64,000 nucleotides of DNA, from positions 4,588,001-4,652,000 of the forward strand of contig NZ_MWFK01000001.1 of assembly GCF_002078175.1 (NCBI RefSeq). Direction: 5' to 3'. A program made the translations under genes and the position numbers. Below, piece by piece: positions 1-7,952 of this stretch (position 1 is the first letter of the stretch; each line of letters opens with the position of its first letter). The notes under the pieces are model-generated. The model worked only from the letters and a program-made list of their open reading frames with translations, searched no databases and was not told where the DNA came from. The DNA is from Streptomyces sp. M41(2017). GTDB lineage: Bacteria > Actinomycetota > Actinomycetes > Streptomycetales > Streptomycetaceae.

Positions 1-77
1 AACAGGCCCTCGTGTCGCTGGTGCTGTTCCTGGGCCTGTGGCTGGTCGGCAAGAGCATCTACGGACTGACCGCGTGA
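1..77 (+). CDS. C-terminal end of an integral membrane protein (partial)
   Basis: The frame starting at base 3 is open from the window edge and stops with TGA at 75-77. Its last 24 residues are strongly hydrophobic (VSLVLFLGLWLVG) followed by KSIYGLTA, which reads as a final membrane-spanning helix and a short tail. Most of the gene lies outside the window, so the family cannot be named. It could equally be a permease, an exporter or a small membrane protein. Confidence 0.5.
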   Translation, partial: QALVSLVLFLGLWLVGKSIYGLTA

Positions 78-196
78 CGCGTACGTCACCGGCCGCGTGC
101 GCGGCACATCGCGAAAGTGCGTCGGCATCCGTCCGGTGCTGCAATGGAGAGGAATGGGGGGCAGGGGGAATTCCGCGACCACCCAGGGATGAAGCC

Positions 197-640
197 GTGA
201 GCGAAGACGAATTCGTCGAGATGGGACCGATCGACTATGTGGTCATCGAGTTTCCCGGCAGCCGAATGACCGGCGAGGGATTTCCCCTCCTGGTCGACCT
301 GGTGGACCGCGGACTCATCCGCATCCTCGACCTGCTGTTCGTGAAGAAGGACGAGGACGGATCCGTGGTCGGCCTGGAGATCGCCGACCTGACCGGCGAC
401 GGGGCACTCGACCTCGCCGTGTTCGAGGGCGCCTCCTCGGGCCTGCTGGGCGAGGACGACATCGCGGAGGCCGGCCAGGCGCTGGAGCCCGGCAACTCCG
501 CCGGCATCCTCGTCTACGAGAACCTGTGGGCCGCGCCCTTCGCCACCGCCCTGCGCCGCGGCGGCGCCCAGATGGTCGCCTCCGGCCGCATCCCCGTACC
601 GGCCGTCCTCGCCGCCCTCGACGAGACGGACGCCGGATAG
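197..640 (+). CDS. DUF6325 family protein
   Basis: A 147-residue acidic cytoplasmic protein of the actinobacterial DUF6325 family; biochemical role unknown. The conserved opening MGPIDYVVIEFPG is present nine residues in, and the middle (VVGLEIADLTGDGALDLAVFEG as two adjoining pieces) and the Ala-rich end fit the family. I chose the GTG at 197 because AGGGA sits seven bases upstream; the ATG at 221 has no ribosome site. It converges on a membrane protein gene, with a very strong hairpin between. Families of this kind usually lie beside SHOCT proteins, as here, and are often linked to envelope or osmotic stress, but that link is inference. Confidence 0.82.
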   Translation: MSEDEFVEMGPIDYVVIEFPGSRMTGEGFPLLVDLVDRGLIRILDLLFVKKDEDGSVVGLEIADLTGDGALDLAVFEGASSGLLGEDDIAEAGQALEPGNSAGILVYENLWAAPFATALRRGGAQMVASGRIPVPAVLAALDETDAG

Positions 641-679
641 GACCCGGCCCGGCAGGACCCGGCCCGCCGGCAGCGAAGA

Positions 680-731
680 CCTGACAGGGGAGTGGCCCCG
701 CACCACGGTGCGGGGCCACTCCCCTGTCAGG
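680..731. terminator. Bidirectional terminator hairpin
   Basis: A perfect 25-bp inverted repeat (680-704 and 707-731) separated by only two bases lies between two convergent genes ending at 640 and 765. The arms are GC-rich, with no U-tract needed in Streptomyces. It should stop transcription from both sides. Confidence 0.9.
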
Positions 732-764
732 TCGGACCCCGGGTGACCGGGGTGCCGCGGCGGT

Positions 765-1193
765 CTACCGGGCGTGCGCCTCGCGGCCCGGGCCCACACA
801 CAGCGCCCAGATGACGAACGCGTCGATGGCGATGAGGACGATCGCCCACACCGGCTGGTACGGCAGCCACATGAAGTTGGCGATCATGGAGAGGCCGGCC
901 AGGGCGACACCGACGATGCGGGCCCACAGCATGCCCCGGAACAGGGCGAGGCCCGCGATCACGACGAGGATGCCGAGGACGAGGTGGATCCAGCCCCAGC
1001 TCGTCAGATTGAAGCTGTACGTGTAGTTGCGCGTGGTGACGAAGACGTCGTCCTTCGCGATGGCGGAGATGCCCTCGAAGATGGCCATCGCGCCACCGAA
1101 GATCATCATGACCCCGGCGAAGGCGGTCCAGCCGGACACCCACGTTCCCGAACTGCCACCGGTGTCGCGCCGGTGCGTATCCGTCGTAGTCAT
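765..1193 (-). CDS. DUF7144 family four-helix membrane protein
   Basis: A 142-residue protein with four predicted membrane helices: around residues 20-45 (TAFAGVMMIFGGAMAIFEG), 70-90 (IHLVLGILVVIAGLAL), 95-112 and 118-136. The layout and the short polar Thr/Asp/Arg N-terminus match the DUF7144 family of Streptomyces membrane proteins, of unknown function. The ATG at 1193 is preceded by AGGAG at six bases, which decides the start over the longer open frame. It is a single-gene unit pointing at the strong hairpin at 680-731. Confidence 0.82.
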   Translation of the reverse strand: MTTTDTHRRDTGGSSGTWVSGWTAFAGVMMIFGGAMAIFEGISAIAKDDVFVTTRNYTYSFNLTSWGWIHLVLGILVVIAGLALFRGMLWARIVGVALAGLSMIANFMWLPYQPVWAIVLIAIDAFVIWALCVGPGREAHAR

Positions 1194-1504
1194 CACGAGC
1201 TCCTTGTGCCTAGACGTCACCATCGACCGGTGACGGCCGGTGGCCCACGATTCAGCTTGCCACGGGAATGACGGACCGGCAGATCTCGGGAAAGGGGGGA
1301 GGCCGAACCCGGATCGAGGTGCGGAAGAGGCCCCGCGGTGCTGGAATGGAAGGGTCTGTCCGGAGCGGTCCGACCCGGAACGCAGGGATTTCTTCCGACC
1401 GTGCGCGTCAGGCGTCGGAATGCTCCGCGCGCCGGCAGGAACGGGCGCGCGGCGGAATTCCGTTCCGGCTCTTCTGATTGCTTTGTGCGTGAAAGGAAAA
1501 CGCC
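1194..1504. promoter_or_regulatory. Divergent intergenic region (DUF7144 / SHOCT)
   Basis: No gene is visible in these 311 bases. They must hold the promoters of both flanking genes. The only structured elements I see are a 10-bp palindrome CGGAATTCCG at 1453-1462 and the ribosome sites at both ends. No clear -35/-10 pair for the housekeeping sigma factor could be picked. Confidence 0.4.
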
Positions 1505-1789
1505 GTGCCAGGTCTCCTTCGCGGGGTCGCCCGCACCGCCGTGGTGGCCGGTACGGCCACCGCCGTCTCCAACCGCGTGTCACGCCGTCAGGCGGGGCGC
1601 TGGGCCCAGCAGGAGGCGCCGGCCCAGGCCTACCAGGAGCCCGCGCCGGCCGCCGCGCCCCCGCCCCCGCCGCCCGGCGCCGACATGACCAGCAAGATCG
1701 ACCAGCTGAAGCAGCTGGGCGACCTCAAGAACCAGGGCGTCCTCACCGAGGCGGAGTTCGAGGAGCAGAAGCGCCGCATCCTCGGCTGA
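1505..1789 (+). CDS. SHOCT domain protein
   Basis: A 94-residue protein. The N-terminal part (about residues 1-35) is basic and alanine-rich, the middle (45-58) is a proline/alanine linker with six consecutive prolines, and the C-terminal 35 residues form a SHOCT domain (IDQLKQLGDLKNQGVLTEAE then FEEQKRRIL). SHOCT helices are short oligomerisation or tethering modules at the ends of bacterial proteins; here it stands almost alone. The GTG start has AAAGGA in good position. Function unknown. Confidence 0.85.
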   Translation: MPGLLRGVARTAVVAGTATAVSNRVSRRQAGRWAQQEAPAQAYQEPAPAAAPPPPPPGADMTSKIDQLKQLGDLKNQGVLTEAEFEEQKRRILG

Positions 1790-1805
1790 GCGGTTCCTCG
1801 GGCGT

Positions 1806-2300
1806 TCAGCCCACCCGGTGGCCGTTCTCCAGCTCCGCCGCTCCCGCGCCCTCCCGCTGCAGCACGTCCAGCGCCACGAGGACGCGCCGGCCCGAGGCGC
1901 CCGGCAGATAGGCGGACAGCTCCGCGCGCGGCACCAGACGCCAGGACAGCAGCTCCTCCTCCTGCAGCCGGATCGCGTCGAAGTCGCCGTCGCCGAGGAC
2001 GCCGCCGTCGTACAGGTAGGCCACCAGCGGCGGGCGGCCGGGTCCCCGCACCCAGTCGACCGCCAGGAGCCGGCCGAGTTCCACGTCGAGGCCGATCTCC
2101 TCGGCCGTCTCACGGCGCGCTCCCTGGCGCGGACTCTCGCCGTCGTCCGACTCCACCGTGCCGCCCGGAAGACCCCAGCCCTCGCGATAGTTCGGCTCGA
2201 CGAGCAGGACGTTCCCTTCGGCGTCGCGGAAGAGAGCGGCGGCCGCGGCGAGCACACGCGGCAGGCCGGCGATGTACGCGGCGAAGTCCGAAGTGGTCAT
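1806..2300 (-). CDS. Nudix hydrolase
   Basis: A 164-residue Nudix-fold pyrophosphohydrolase that should cleave a nucleoside diphosphate linked to some moiety; the substrate cannot be read from sequence. The Nudix box lies near residues 47-73: GGTVESDDGES followed by REtaEEiGL, with the catalytic REUxEExGU part intact but two extra residues between the first glycine and the first glutamate. The ATG at 2300 has no Shine-Dalgarno sequence; TACCCT ends six to seven bases upstream on the coding strand, so the mRNA may be leaderless. Confidence 0.85.
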   Translation of the reverse strand: MTTSDFAAYIAGLPRVLAAAAALFRDAEGNVLLVEPNYREGWGLPGGTVESDDGESPRQGARRETAEEIGLDVELGRLLAVDWVRGPGRPPLVAYLYDGGVLGDGDFDAIRLQEEELLSWRLVPRAELSAYLPGASGRRVLVALDVLQREGAGAAELENGHRVG

Positions 2301-2562
2301 CCGGAAAGGGTAGCGAGGCCGCCGCCCACAGCCCGGACGCGCGGCCCCGGGCGCCCGCACGCCCGCCTCGACCGGCCGCACACCCCGGCCCGCCCGTCAC
2401 CGAGCGTCACGTTCCGCGGGCCCCCGGCGCGGGGCCGGGAGCGCGGCCGCGGGCCGTCCCGCAGGTCGGGCGGGGCATGACGGCGAGGGCTTCCTGCGGT
2501 TAAGGTCGCAGCGGCGCGACTGCCTTGACGTGTGCAAGGCCCGAAAGCAAGGGGAATGCAAG

Positions 2563-3714
2563 GTGGCGGACGCTGCAGTGGATCGGACCCCCCGTGTGCT
2601 CATCGCCGCGGACAAGTTCAAGGGATCGCTGACGGCCGTACAGGTCGCGGAGCGTGTGACGGCCGGACTGCGCCGGGCCGTGCCGCAGATCGAGGTCGAG
2701 TCGCTGCCCGTGGCGGACGGCGGAGACGGCACCGTCGACGCGGCGGTCGCGGCCGGCTTCGAGCGCCGCGAGGTGCGGGTCGCCGGGCCGCTGGGCGACG
2801 AGGTGACCGCCGCGTACGCGCTGCGCGGGGACACCGCGGTGGTGGAGATGGCCGAGGCGAGCGGCTTGCAGCGGCTGCCCGAGGGTGTCTTCGCGCCCCT
2901 CACGGCCTCGACGTACGGGTCCGGTGAACTGCTGCGCGCCGCGCTCGACGCCGGTGCGCGCACCATCGTCTTCGGTGTCGGCGGCAGCGCGACCACGGAC
3001 GGCGGCGCGGGCATGCTGGCCGCGCTCGGCGCGCGCTTCCTCGACGCGGACGGCACGCCGGTGGCACCCGGCGGCGCCGCGCTGCGTGACGTGGACACCG
3101 TGGACCTGTCCGGCCTGGACGAGCGGCTCGCCTCCGTCGACCTCGTCCTCGCCAGCGACGTGGACAACCCGCTGACGGGGCCCAAGGGCGCGCCCGCCGT
3201 CTACGGCCCGCAGAAGGGCGCGAGCCCCGACGACGTGGCGACGCTGGACGCCGCGCTCGCGCACTTCGCCACGGTTCTGGAGAAGGCGATCGGGCCGAAG
3301 GCCGCCGAGTACGCCGCCGCGCCCGGCGCGGGTGCCGCGGGCGGCATCGGCTACGGCGCACTCGTCCTCGGCGCACGCTTCCGGGCCGGGATCGAGGTCA
3401 TGCTCGACGTCCTCGGGTTCGCGCCCGCGCTGGAGCGGGCCACCCTGGTGATCACCGGCGAGGGGTCACTCGACGAGCAGACCCTGCACGGCAAGGCTCC
3501 CGCCGGGGTCGCGGCCGCCGCCCGCGCCGGGGGCAAGGACGTCGTCGCGGTCTGCGGCCGGCTCGCCCTGCGGCCGGAGGCCCTCGGCACCGCCGGGATC
3601 CGGCGGGCCTACCCCCTCACCGAGGTCGAGCCCGACATCGCCAAGTGCATCGCCGACGCGGGCCCCATCCTGGAACGCGTCGCGGAGAACATCGGGCGCG
3701 ACTTCCTGGCCTGA
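2563..3714 (+). CDS. Glycerate kinase (GlxK/GarK family)
   Basis: A 383-residue cytoplasmic kinase of the glycerate kinase type 1 family, which phosphorylates D-glycerate with ATP and links glyoxylate or photorespiratory-type carbon to glycolysis. Family landmarks are the N-terminal ADKFKGSLTA, VADGGDGTVDA, the central FGVGGSATTDGGAGMLAALG, ASDVDNPLTGPKGA, YGPQKGA and VITGEGSLDEQTLHGKAP. Length is normal. I start at the GTG at 2563, which has AGGGGA seven bases upstream; the open frame extends to 2530 without a ribosome site. It is a lone gene converging on the PucR-type regulator. Confidence 0.93.
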   Translation: MADAAVDRTPRVLIAADKFKGSLTAVQVAERVTAGLRRAVPQIEVESLPVADGGDGTVDAAVAAGFERREVRVAGPLGDEVTAAYALRGDTAVVEMAEASGLQRLPEGVFAPLTASTYGSGELLRAALDAGARTIVFGVGGSATTDGGAGMLAALGARFLDADGTPVAPGGAALRDVDTVDLSGLDERLASVDLVLASDVDNPLTGPKGAPAVYGPQKGASPDDVATLDAALAHFATVLEKAIGPKAAEYAAAPGAGAAGGIGYGALVLGARFRAGIEVMLDVLGFAPALERATLVITGEGSLDEQTLHGKAPAGVAAAARAGGKDVVAVCGRLALRPEALGTAGIRRAYPLTEVEPDIAKCIADAGPILERVAENIGRDFLA

Positions 3715-3821
3715 CCGCACGGGGCGCACCGGCCACGGCCCCCGGGTCCCGGCCGGAGCCGCCCCGCAGGCCCCCACACCGCCCCCGTACCGCCCGCGGC
3801 GGCCCTCCCCGGGCTCTCGGA

Positions 3822-3863
3822 CCGGGCGCCCGCCACCCGTACCCTCCGGCGGTGGCGGCCCGG
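3822..3863. terminator. Imperfect hairpin between convergent genes
   Basis: A GC-rich imperfect inverted repeat (CCGGGCGCCCGCCAC against GTGGCGGCCCGG) sits just before the stop of the minus-strand regulator and downstream of glycerate kinase. It may act as a two-way terminator. The pairing is not perfect, so the call is weak. Confidence 0.35.
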
Positions 3864-3864
3864 C

Positions 3865-5115
3865 TCACCGCGCCGTCGCCGGTCCCGATCCCGTTCCCGC
3901 CAGGCGGTACGCGTCCAGGGCCAGGGTCATCTCGATCAGGTCGCGGGGGCGGGCCAGGGAGCGGGACGTCAGCTGCTCCAGGCGGCGCAGCCGGTTGAAG
4001 ACGGTGTTCCGGTGGCAGTACAGGCGGGCCGCGGCCCGGCCCGCCGAGCCCTCGCAGGCCAGCCACATGTCCAGCGTCTCGATCAGCACGGCCCGGTCGC
4101 CGGGTTCGAGCTCCAGCAGCGCGCCGAACACGTCCGACACCAGCCGGCCCGCCAGTTCCGGCTGGCTCACCACCAGCGCGGTCGCCATCCGCTGGTCGAG
4201 GCGTACGACACCGGTCGCGTCCGGCAGGCACGTGCGCAGCGCCAGCTCCGCCCAGCGCCGCGCCCGCCCCAGCTCGCCGAGCCCCGACACGACCGGGCTG
4301 ATCCCGCCCGGACCCGAGCGCCGTCCGTCCAGCAGCCGGGCCACGGCGTCCAGGCCCTGCCCGGGGTCCAGCGCCACCACGCCGATCTCGCAGTCGGCCC
4401 GCATCCGCCAGATGAACCGCAGCCCCGCGCCGAGCATCGGCCGGACACAGCCGTCCCGCCCCTCCCGCGCGTCCCGTCCGTCCCGCGCGTCATGGCGCTC
4501 GGTGCGCAGGACGACGACGGCGTACGGGCCGTGCTCCGGAAGATCGAGCCCGGCGGCGGCCCGGGCCGCGAGCCCCGGGGCCTCCTGACCCTCCAGCAGC
4601 GCGTCGAGCAGGGCCTGCAACTGTTCGTCGGTGCGCCGCCGCAGTTCCCGTTCGGTCGCGAGATAGGACTCCGAGGCGGTCGCGGCCTGCACGTCGACCG
4701 CCGACCACACCATCGTGGCGCACCGCATGAGCACGGAGAGCCGCTCGGGCTCCCGGCTCGCCGCGCTCTCCATCAGCGCGTCCCACACCAGATAGCCCGC
4801 GGATCGGTAGGCGTGCACGAGGAGTTCGAGCGGCAGCCCCTGCTGGGCCCGCCGCCGGCCGGCCTCCTCGGCGTGCTCCAGATCGCGGCGCGGTGAGTCC
4901 CGCGGCGCGGAGATGGCCTGGATGCCGATGCGCATCGCGGTCTCCGCCTCCCGCCACTGCTGGTCGTGCGGCAGCACCTGCCCGTAGACGGGGGAGTACT
5001 CGGTGAGCTGCCTGATGTGCTCGTCGACGAGCTCGGGCAGCCGTTCCAGCAGAGCCACACACGACTCCGCGAGCAGCTTCCAGTCATGACCGGTTCGCGG
5101 TCTGCGCCCACCCAT
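3865..5115 (-). CDS. PucR/CdaR-type helix-turn-helix regulator
   Basis: A 416-residue transcription factor. The last 60 residues are the PucR C-terminal HTH (ACEGSAGRAAARLYCHRNTV then FNRLRRLEQLTSR), with the diagnostic Y-C-H-R-N-T-V recognition helix. The N-terminal 180 residues are helical, as in the RsbR-like sensor part of Streptomyces PucR proteins, and the middle resembles a degenerate GGDEF-like domain. It is divergent from the livFGHMK operon 180 bp away and is its likely regulator, with an inverted repeat at 5168-5185 between them. The ATG at 5115 lacks a good ribosome site, so the start is uncertain. An open frame continues far upstream but is antisense to the transporter genes. Confidence 0.82.
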   Translation of the reverse strand: MGGRRPRTGHDWKLLAESCVALLERLPELVDEHIRQLTEYSPVYGQVLPHDQQWREAETAMRIGIQAISAPRDSPRRDLEHAEEAGRRRAQQGLPLELLVHAYRSAGYLVWDALMESAASREPERLSVLMRCATMVWSAVDVQAATASESYLATERELRRRTDEQLQALLDALLEGQEAPGLAARAAAGLDLPEHGPYAVVVLRTERHDARDGRDAREGRDGCVRPMLGAGLRFIWRMRADCEIGVVALDPGQGLDAVARLLDGRRSGPGGISPVVSGLGELGRARRWAELALRTCLPDATGVVRLDQRMATALVVSQPELAGRLVSDVFGALLELEPGDRAVLIETLDMWLACEGSAGRAAARLYCHRNTVFNRLRRLEQLTSRSLARPRDLIEMTLALDAYRLAGTGSGPATAR

Positions 5116-5167
5116 GGCCGGAGGATGCCACCCCGGCAGGGGCCCGCACAGGCCCCTGACACGCGGT

Positions 5168-5185
5168 GTTGTGCGCGTGCACAAC
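5168..5185. promoter_or_regulatory. Operator-like inverted repeat upstream of livF
   Basis: GTTGTGC-GCGT-GCACAAC is a perfect 7-bp inverted repeat with a 4-bp spacer, placed in the divergent region between the PucR-type regulator and livF. Its position makes it a candidate binding site for that regulator. No binding is shown. Confidence 0.45.
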
Positions 5186-5295
5186 GGGCGGGCACCCCCG
5201 CTGGGCTGCCGCCGCGATTCGGGCGCGGGCCGTGGACGGGCCGGTGCGCCGGTGCTGAGGTGAGCGCCACACCGAGCGAGAACAAGGGAGGTGCC

Positions 5296-6102
5296 ATGGG
5301 CGGTTCCGCTCTGCTCGTGCGGGAACTGTCGGTCGGATACGGCCCCGTACGCGCACTGCGCCACGTGTCGTTGGAGGTGCCCGAGGGGACCGTCGTGACG
5401 GTCCTCGGCGGCAACGGCGCGGGCAAGTCGACGCTCCTGCGGGCGGTGTGCCGGACGCTCTCCTTCCACGGGGGAGCGGTGACCGGCGGCACGGTCACGC
5501 TGGGAGGACGGCCGCTGGACCGGCTGGCGCCGGACCGGGTGGTGGCCGCCGGGGTGTCCCAGGTCCCGGAGGGACGGCGGGTGTTCGCCCGGATGACCGT
5601 CGCGGACAACCTGCGCGCCGGGGCGCTCGGCGGCAGCGGCGGCCGGGCCGACCGGGCGCGGGCCCTGCGCCGCGTTCACGACCTGTTCCCGGTGCTCGCC
5701 GACCGCGCCCAGCAACGGGCGGGGCTGCTGTCCGGAGGGGAACAGCAGATGCTCGCCGTGGGCCGTGCCCTGATGGGCGCCCCCAAGGTGCTGCTGCTCG
5801 ACGAACCCTCGCTCGGGCTCGCCCCGCTGATGGCCGCGCGGATCGCCGACACCGTGCGGGAGATCAACGAACAGGGCACCTCCGTCCTGCTCGTCGAACA
5901 GAACGCCGCCCTCGCCCTGAGGCTCGCCACCACCGCCTACGTGCTGGAGGTCGGCGAGGTGACCCTGTCGGGGGCCGCGGACGAACTCGCCGCCTCCGAC
6001 GAGGTGCGCCGCCGCTACCTCGGCGTCGTCGACGAGGACGCGGCGGCCGACGGGGCGACCGCACGCGACGGCCTTCCGTCCCTGTCCCGCTGGAAGGGGT
6101 GA
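5296..6102 (+). CDS. livF: Branched-chain amino-acid type ABC transporter ATPase LivF
   Basis: A 268-residue ATP-binding subunit of a HAAT-family importer; it works on the cytoplasmic face together with the next gene. Walker A is GGNGAGKST (near residue 36), the signature LSGGEQQ, Walker B VLLLDEPSLGLAP, and the switch histidine is replaced by Q in LLVEQN, which is normal for LivF. The ATG follows AAGGGAGG. The C-terminus carries about 20 extra acidic and polar residues. It is the first gene of a five-gene operon livF-livG-livH-livM-livK with gaps or overlaps of a few bases. The substrate is not certain: this family also takes amides, urea or aromatic compounds. Confidence 0.93.
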   Translation: MGGSALLVRELSVGYGPVRALRHVSLEVPEGTVVTVLGGNGAGKSTLLRAVCRTLSFHGGAVTGGTVTLGGRPLDRLAPDRVVAAGVSQVPEGRRVFARMTVADNLRAGALGGSGGRADRARALRRVHDLFPVLADRAQQRAGLLSGGEQQMLAVGRALMGAPKVLLLDEPSLGLAPLMAARIADTVREINEQGTSVLLVEQNAALALRLATTAYVLEVGEVTLSGAADELAASDEVRRRYLGVVDEDAAADGATARDGLPSLSRWKG

Positions 6103-6108
6103 GCCGCC

Positions 6109-7065
6109 GTGCAGGAACGCGACGCAACGGCACCGCACGACACCACGCAGACCACCGGCGCGGCACGGACGGGGCAGCCGGCCGGGCCCGCACCGGACGC
6201 CCCGGCCGGCCCGCCCGGACACGGACCCGGCCCCGGCACCGGGGGAGCCGGCGGCGCCCGGGACGGCGCGGACCCCGGCATCCCGGCCCTGGAGGTCACG
6301 GATGTGACGGTCCGGTTCGCCGGGCTGACCGCACTCGACGCGGTCGGCTTCACCGTCCGCCCCGGCACCGTGCACGCCCTGATCGGACCGAACGGCGCGG
6401 GCAAGTCGACCTGCTTCAACGTGCTGTCCGGTGTCTGCCGGCCCGCCTCCGGCAGCGTCCGGCTCGGCGACCGCGAACTGACCGGGCTGCCCCCGCACCG
6501 CATCGCCGGTCTCGGCGTGGCCCGCATCTTCCAGAACCTCGCCCTGCCGCCGCACGCCACCGTCGAGGACTGCCTGCTGCTCGGCCGGCACCGGCTGACC
6601 CGCACCGGTTTCCTCGCCGCCGGACTGCGGCTGCCCGCGGCGGCCCGTGAGGACCGGCGGCACCGCGAACGCGTCCGCGAGATCGCCGCGTTCGTCGGCA
6701 TCGAAGGACAGCTCGACCGGCCCGCCGGCTCCCTCCCCTACGGGCAACAGAAACTCGCCGAGCTGGCACGGGCGCTGTGCATGGAGCCCCGGGTGCTGCT
6801 CCTCGACGAGCCCGTCGCCGGCATGACCGCCGACGAACGGCGCCGTACCGCGGCGGTCGTCGCGGGCGTCCGCGACAGCCTCGGCATCTCGATCGTCCTG
6901 GTGGAACACGACATGGGGGTGGTGATGCGGCTCGCGGACGCGGTGACCGTACTGGACTTCGGGCGCCGTATCGCCGACGGCGCCCCCGCAGACGTACAGA
7001 ACGACCCGGCGGTGGTGCGGGCCTACCTGGGCGAGCGCGCCGAGCCAGAGGAGACCGCTTCATGA
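6109..7065 (+). CDS. livG: Branched-chain amino-acid type ABC transporter ATPase LivG
   Basis: A 318-residue second ATPase of the importer. Walker A is GPNGAGKST, the signature region is SLPYGQQKLAELARALC (the usual LSGGQ-like loop of LivG), Walker B VLLLDEPVAGM and the switch LVEHDMGVVM. Residues 1-60 are an unusual extension rich in Gly, Ala and Pro with no predicted fold; ordinary LivG starts at about IPALEVTDVTVRF. No better start codon with a ribosome site is seen downstream, so the extension may be translated. It begins six bases after livF and overlaps livH by four bases (ATGA). Confidence 0.92.
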   Translation: MQERDATAPHDTTQTTGAARTGQPAGPAPDAPAGPPGHGPGPGTGGAGGARDGADPGIPALEVTDVTVRFAGLTALDAVGFTVRPGTVHALIGPNGAGKSTCFNVLSGVCRPASGSVRLGDRELTGLPPHRIAGLGVARIFQNLALPPHATVEDCLLLGRHRLTRTGFLAAGLRLPAAAREDRRHRERVREIAAFVGIEGQLDRPAGSLPYGQQKLAELARALCMEPRVLLLDEPVAGMTADERRRTAAVVAGVRDSLGISIVLVEHDMGVVMRLADAVTVLDFGRRIADGAPADVQNDPAVVRAYLGERAEPEETAS

Positions 7066-7952
7066 GCACCTTCGTCGAACTCCTGCTCAACGGCCTGTCC
7101 ATGGGCTCCGTCTACGCCCTCATCGCCCTCGGCTTCGTCGTCATCTTCCGCGCCACCGAGGTCGTGAACTTCGCGCACGCCTCGCTGCTCCTCGCGGGCG
7201 GCTACGTCACCGCGACCCTCCACGACGACATCGGCTTCTGGCCCGCCCTGCTCGCCGGGGTCGCGGGCGCGGCCCTGGTGGGGGCGGCCGTGGAGTTCCT
7301 CGTGATGCGGCGCTACCGGGGCACCGACCAGAGCGTCCTCGCCATCGTCACCATCGGCGTCGACATCCTGCTCACCACCGAACTGACCCGGCGCATCGGC
7401 ACGGACGTCCTCGCGATGGGCGACCCCTGGGGCAACGCCGTCCTCACCGTCGGACCGGTCTCCCTCGCGCACACCCGGATCGCAGCGCTCGTCACCGCGG
7501 CCCTGCTGATCACGGTGTTCCTGCTCGCCTTCCGCTTCACCTCCTGGGGGGTGGCCATGCGGGCCGCCGCCGAGAGCCCGGAGACCGCGGCGCTGATGGG
7601 CGTGCGCCTCGGGCGGGTGTCGCTGGGCGCCTGGGCGGTCGCGGGCGCTCTCGCCGCCGTCGCCGCGCTCTTCCTGACCGTCTTCCCGACGCCCGGACTG
7701 GAACGCGCCACCTCGCTCGCCGCGCTCAAGGCGTTCCCCGCGGCGATCCTCGGCGGCCTCGACTCGACGACCGGCGCACTCGTCGGCGGCCTCCTCGTCG
7801 GGGTCACCGAGTCGCTCGCCACCGGCTACCAGAGCGACCTCACCTTCCTCGGGCGCGGCCTCGGCGACCTCGCGCCCTACCTCGTGATGGTCGCGATCCT
7901 GCTCATCCGGCCCGCCGGGCTGTTCGGTACGAAGGAGCTCGCCCGTGTCTGA
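7062..7952 (+). CDS. livH: Branched-chain amino-acid type ABC transporter permease LivH
   Basis: A 296-residue permease with about eight membrane helices. It opens with the typical LLLNGLSMGSVYALIALGF and carries the conserved GGLDSTTGALVGGLLVG stretch near the end that faces the ATPases. The start overlaps the stop of livG by four bases and its end overlaps livM by eight, so the subunits are translationally coupled. It forms the channel with LivM. Confidence 0.93.
   Translation: MSTFVELLLNGLSMGSVYALIALGFVVIFRATEVVNFAHASLLLAGGYVTATLHDDIGFWPALLAGVAGAALVGAAVEFLVMRRYRGTDQSVLAIVTIGVDILLTTELTRRIGTDVLAMGDPWGNAVLTVGPVSLAHTRIAALVTAALLITVFLLAFRFTSWGVAMRAAAESPETAALMGVRLGRVSLGAWAVAGALAAVAALFLTVFPTPGLERATSLAALKAFPAAILGGLDSTTGALVGGLLVGVTESLATGYQSDLTFLGRGLGDLAPYLVMVAILLIRPAGLFGTKELARV

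Noticed and set aside
3865..6909. A 1014-codon minus-strand open frame covering the PucR gene and beyond
   Set aside because: Only the part from 5115 down has protein character. The rest is antisense to livF and livG, and long open shadow frames are normal at this GC content.
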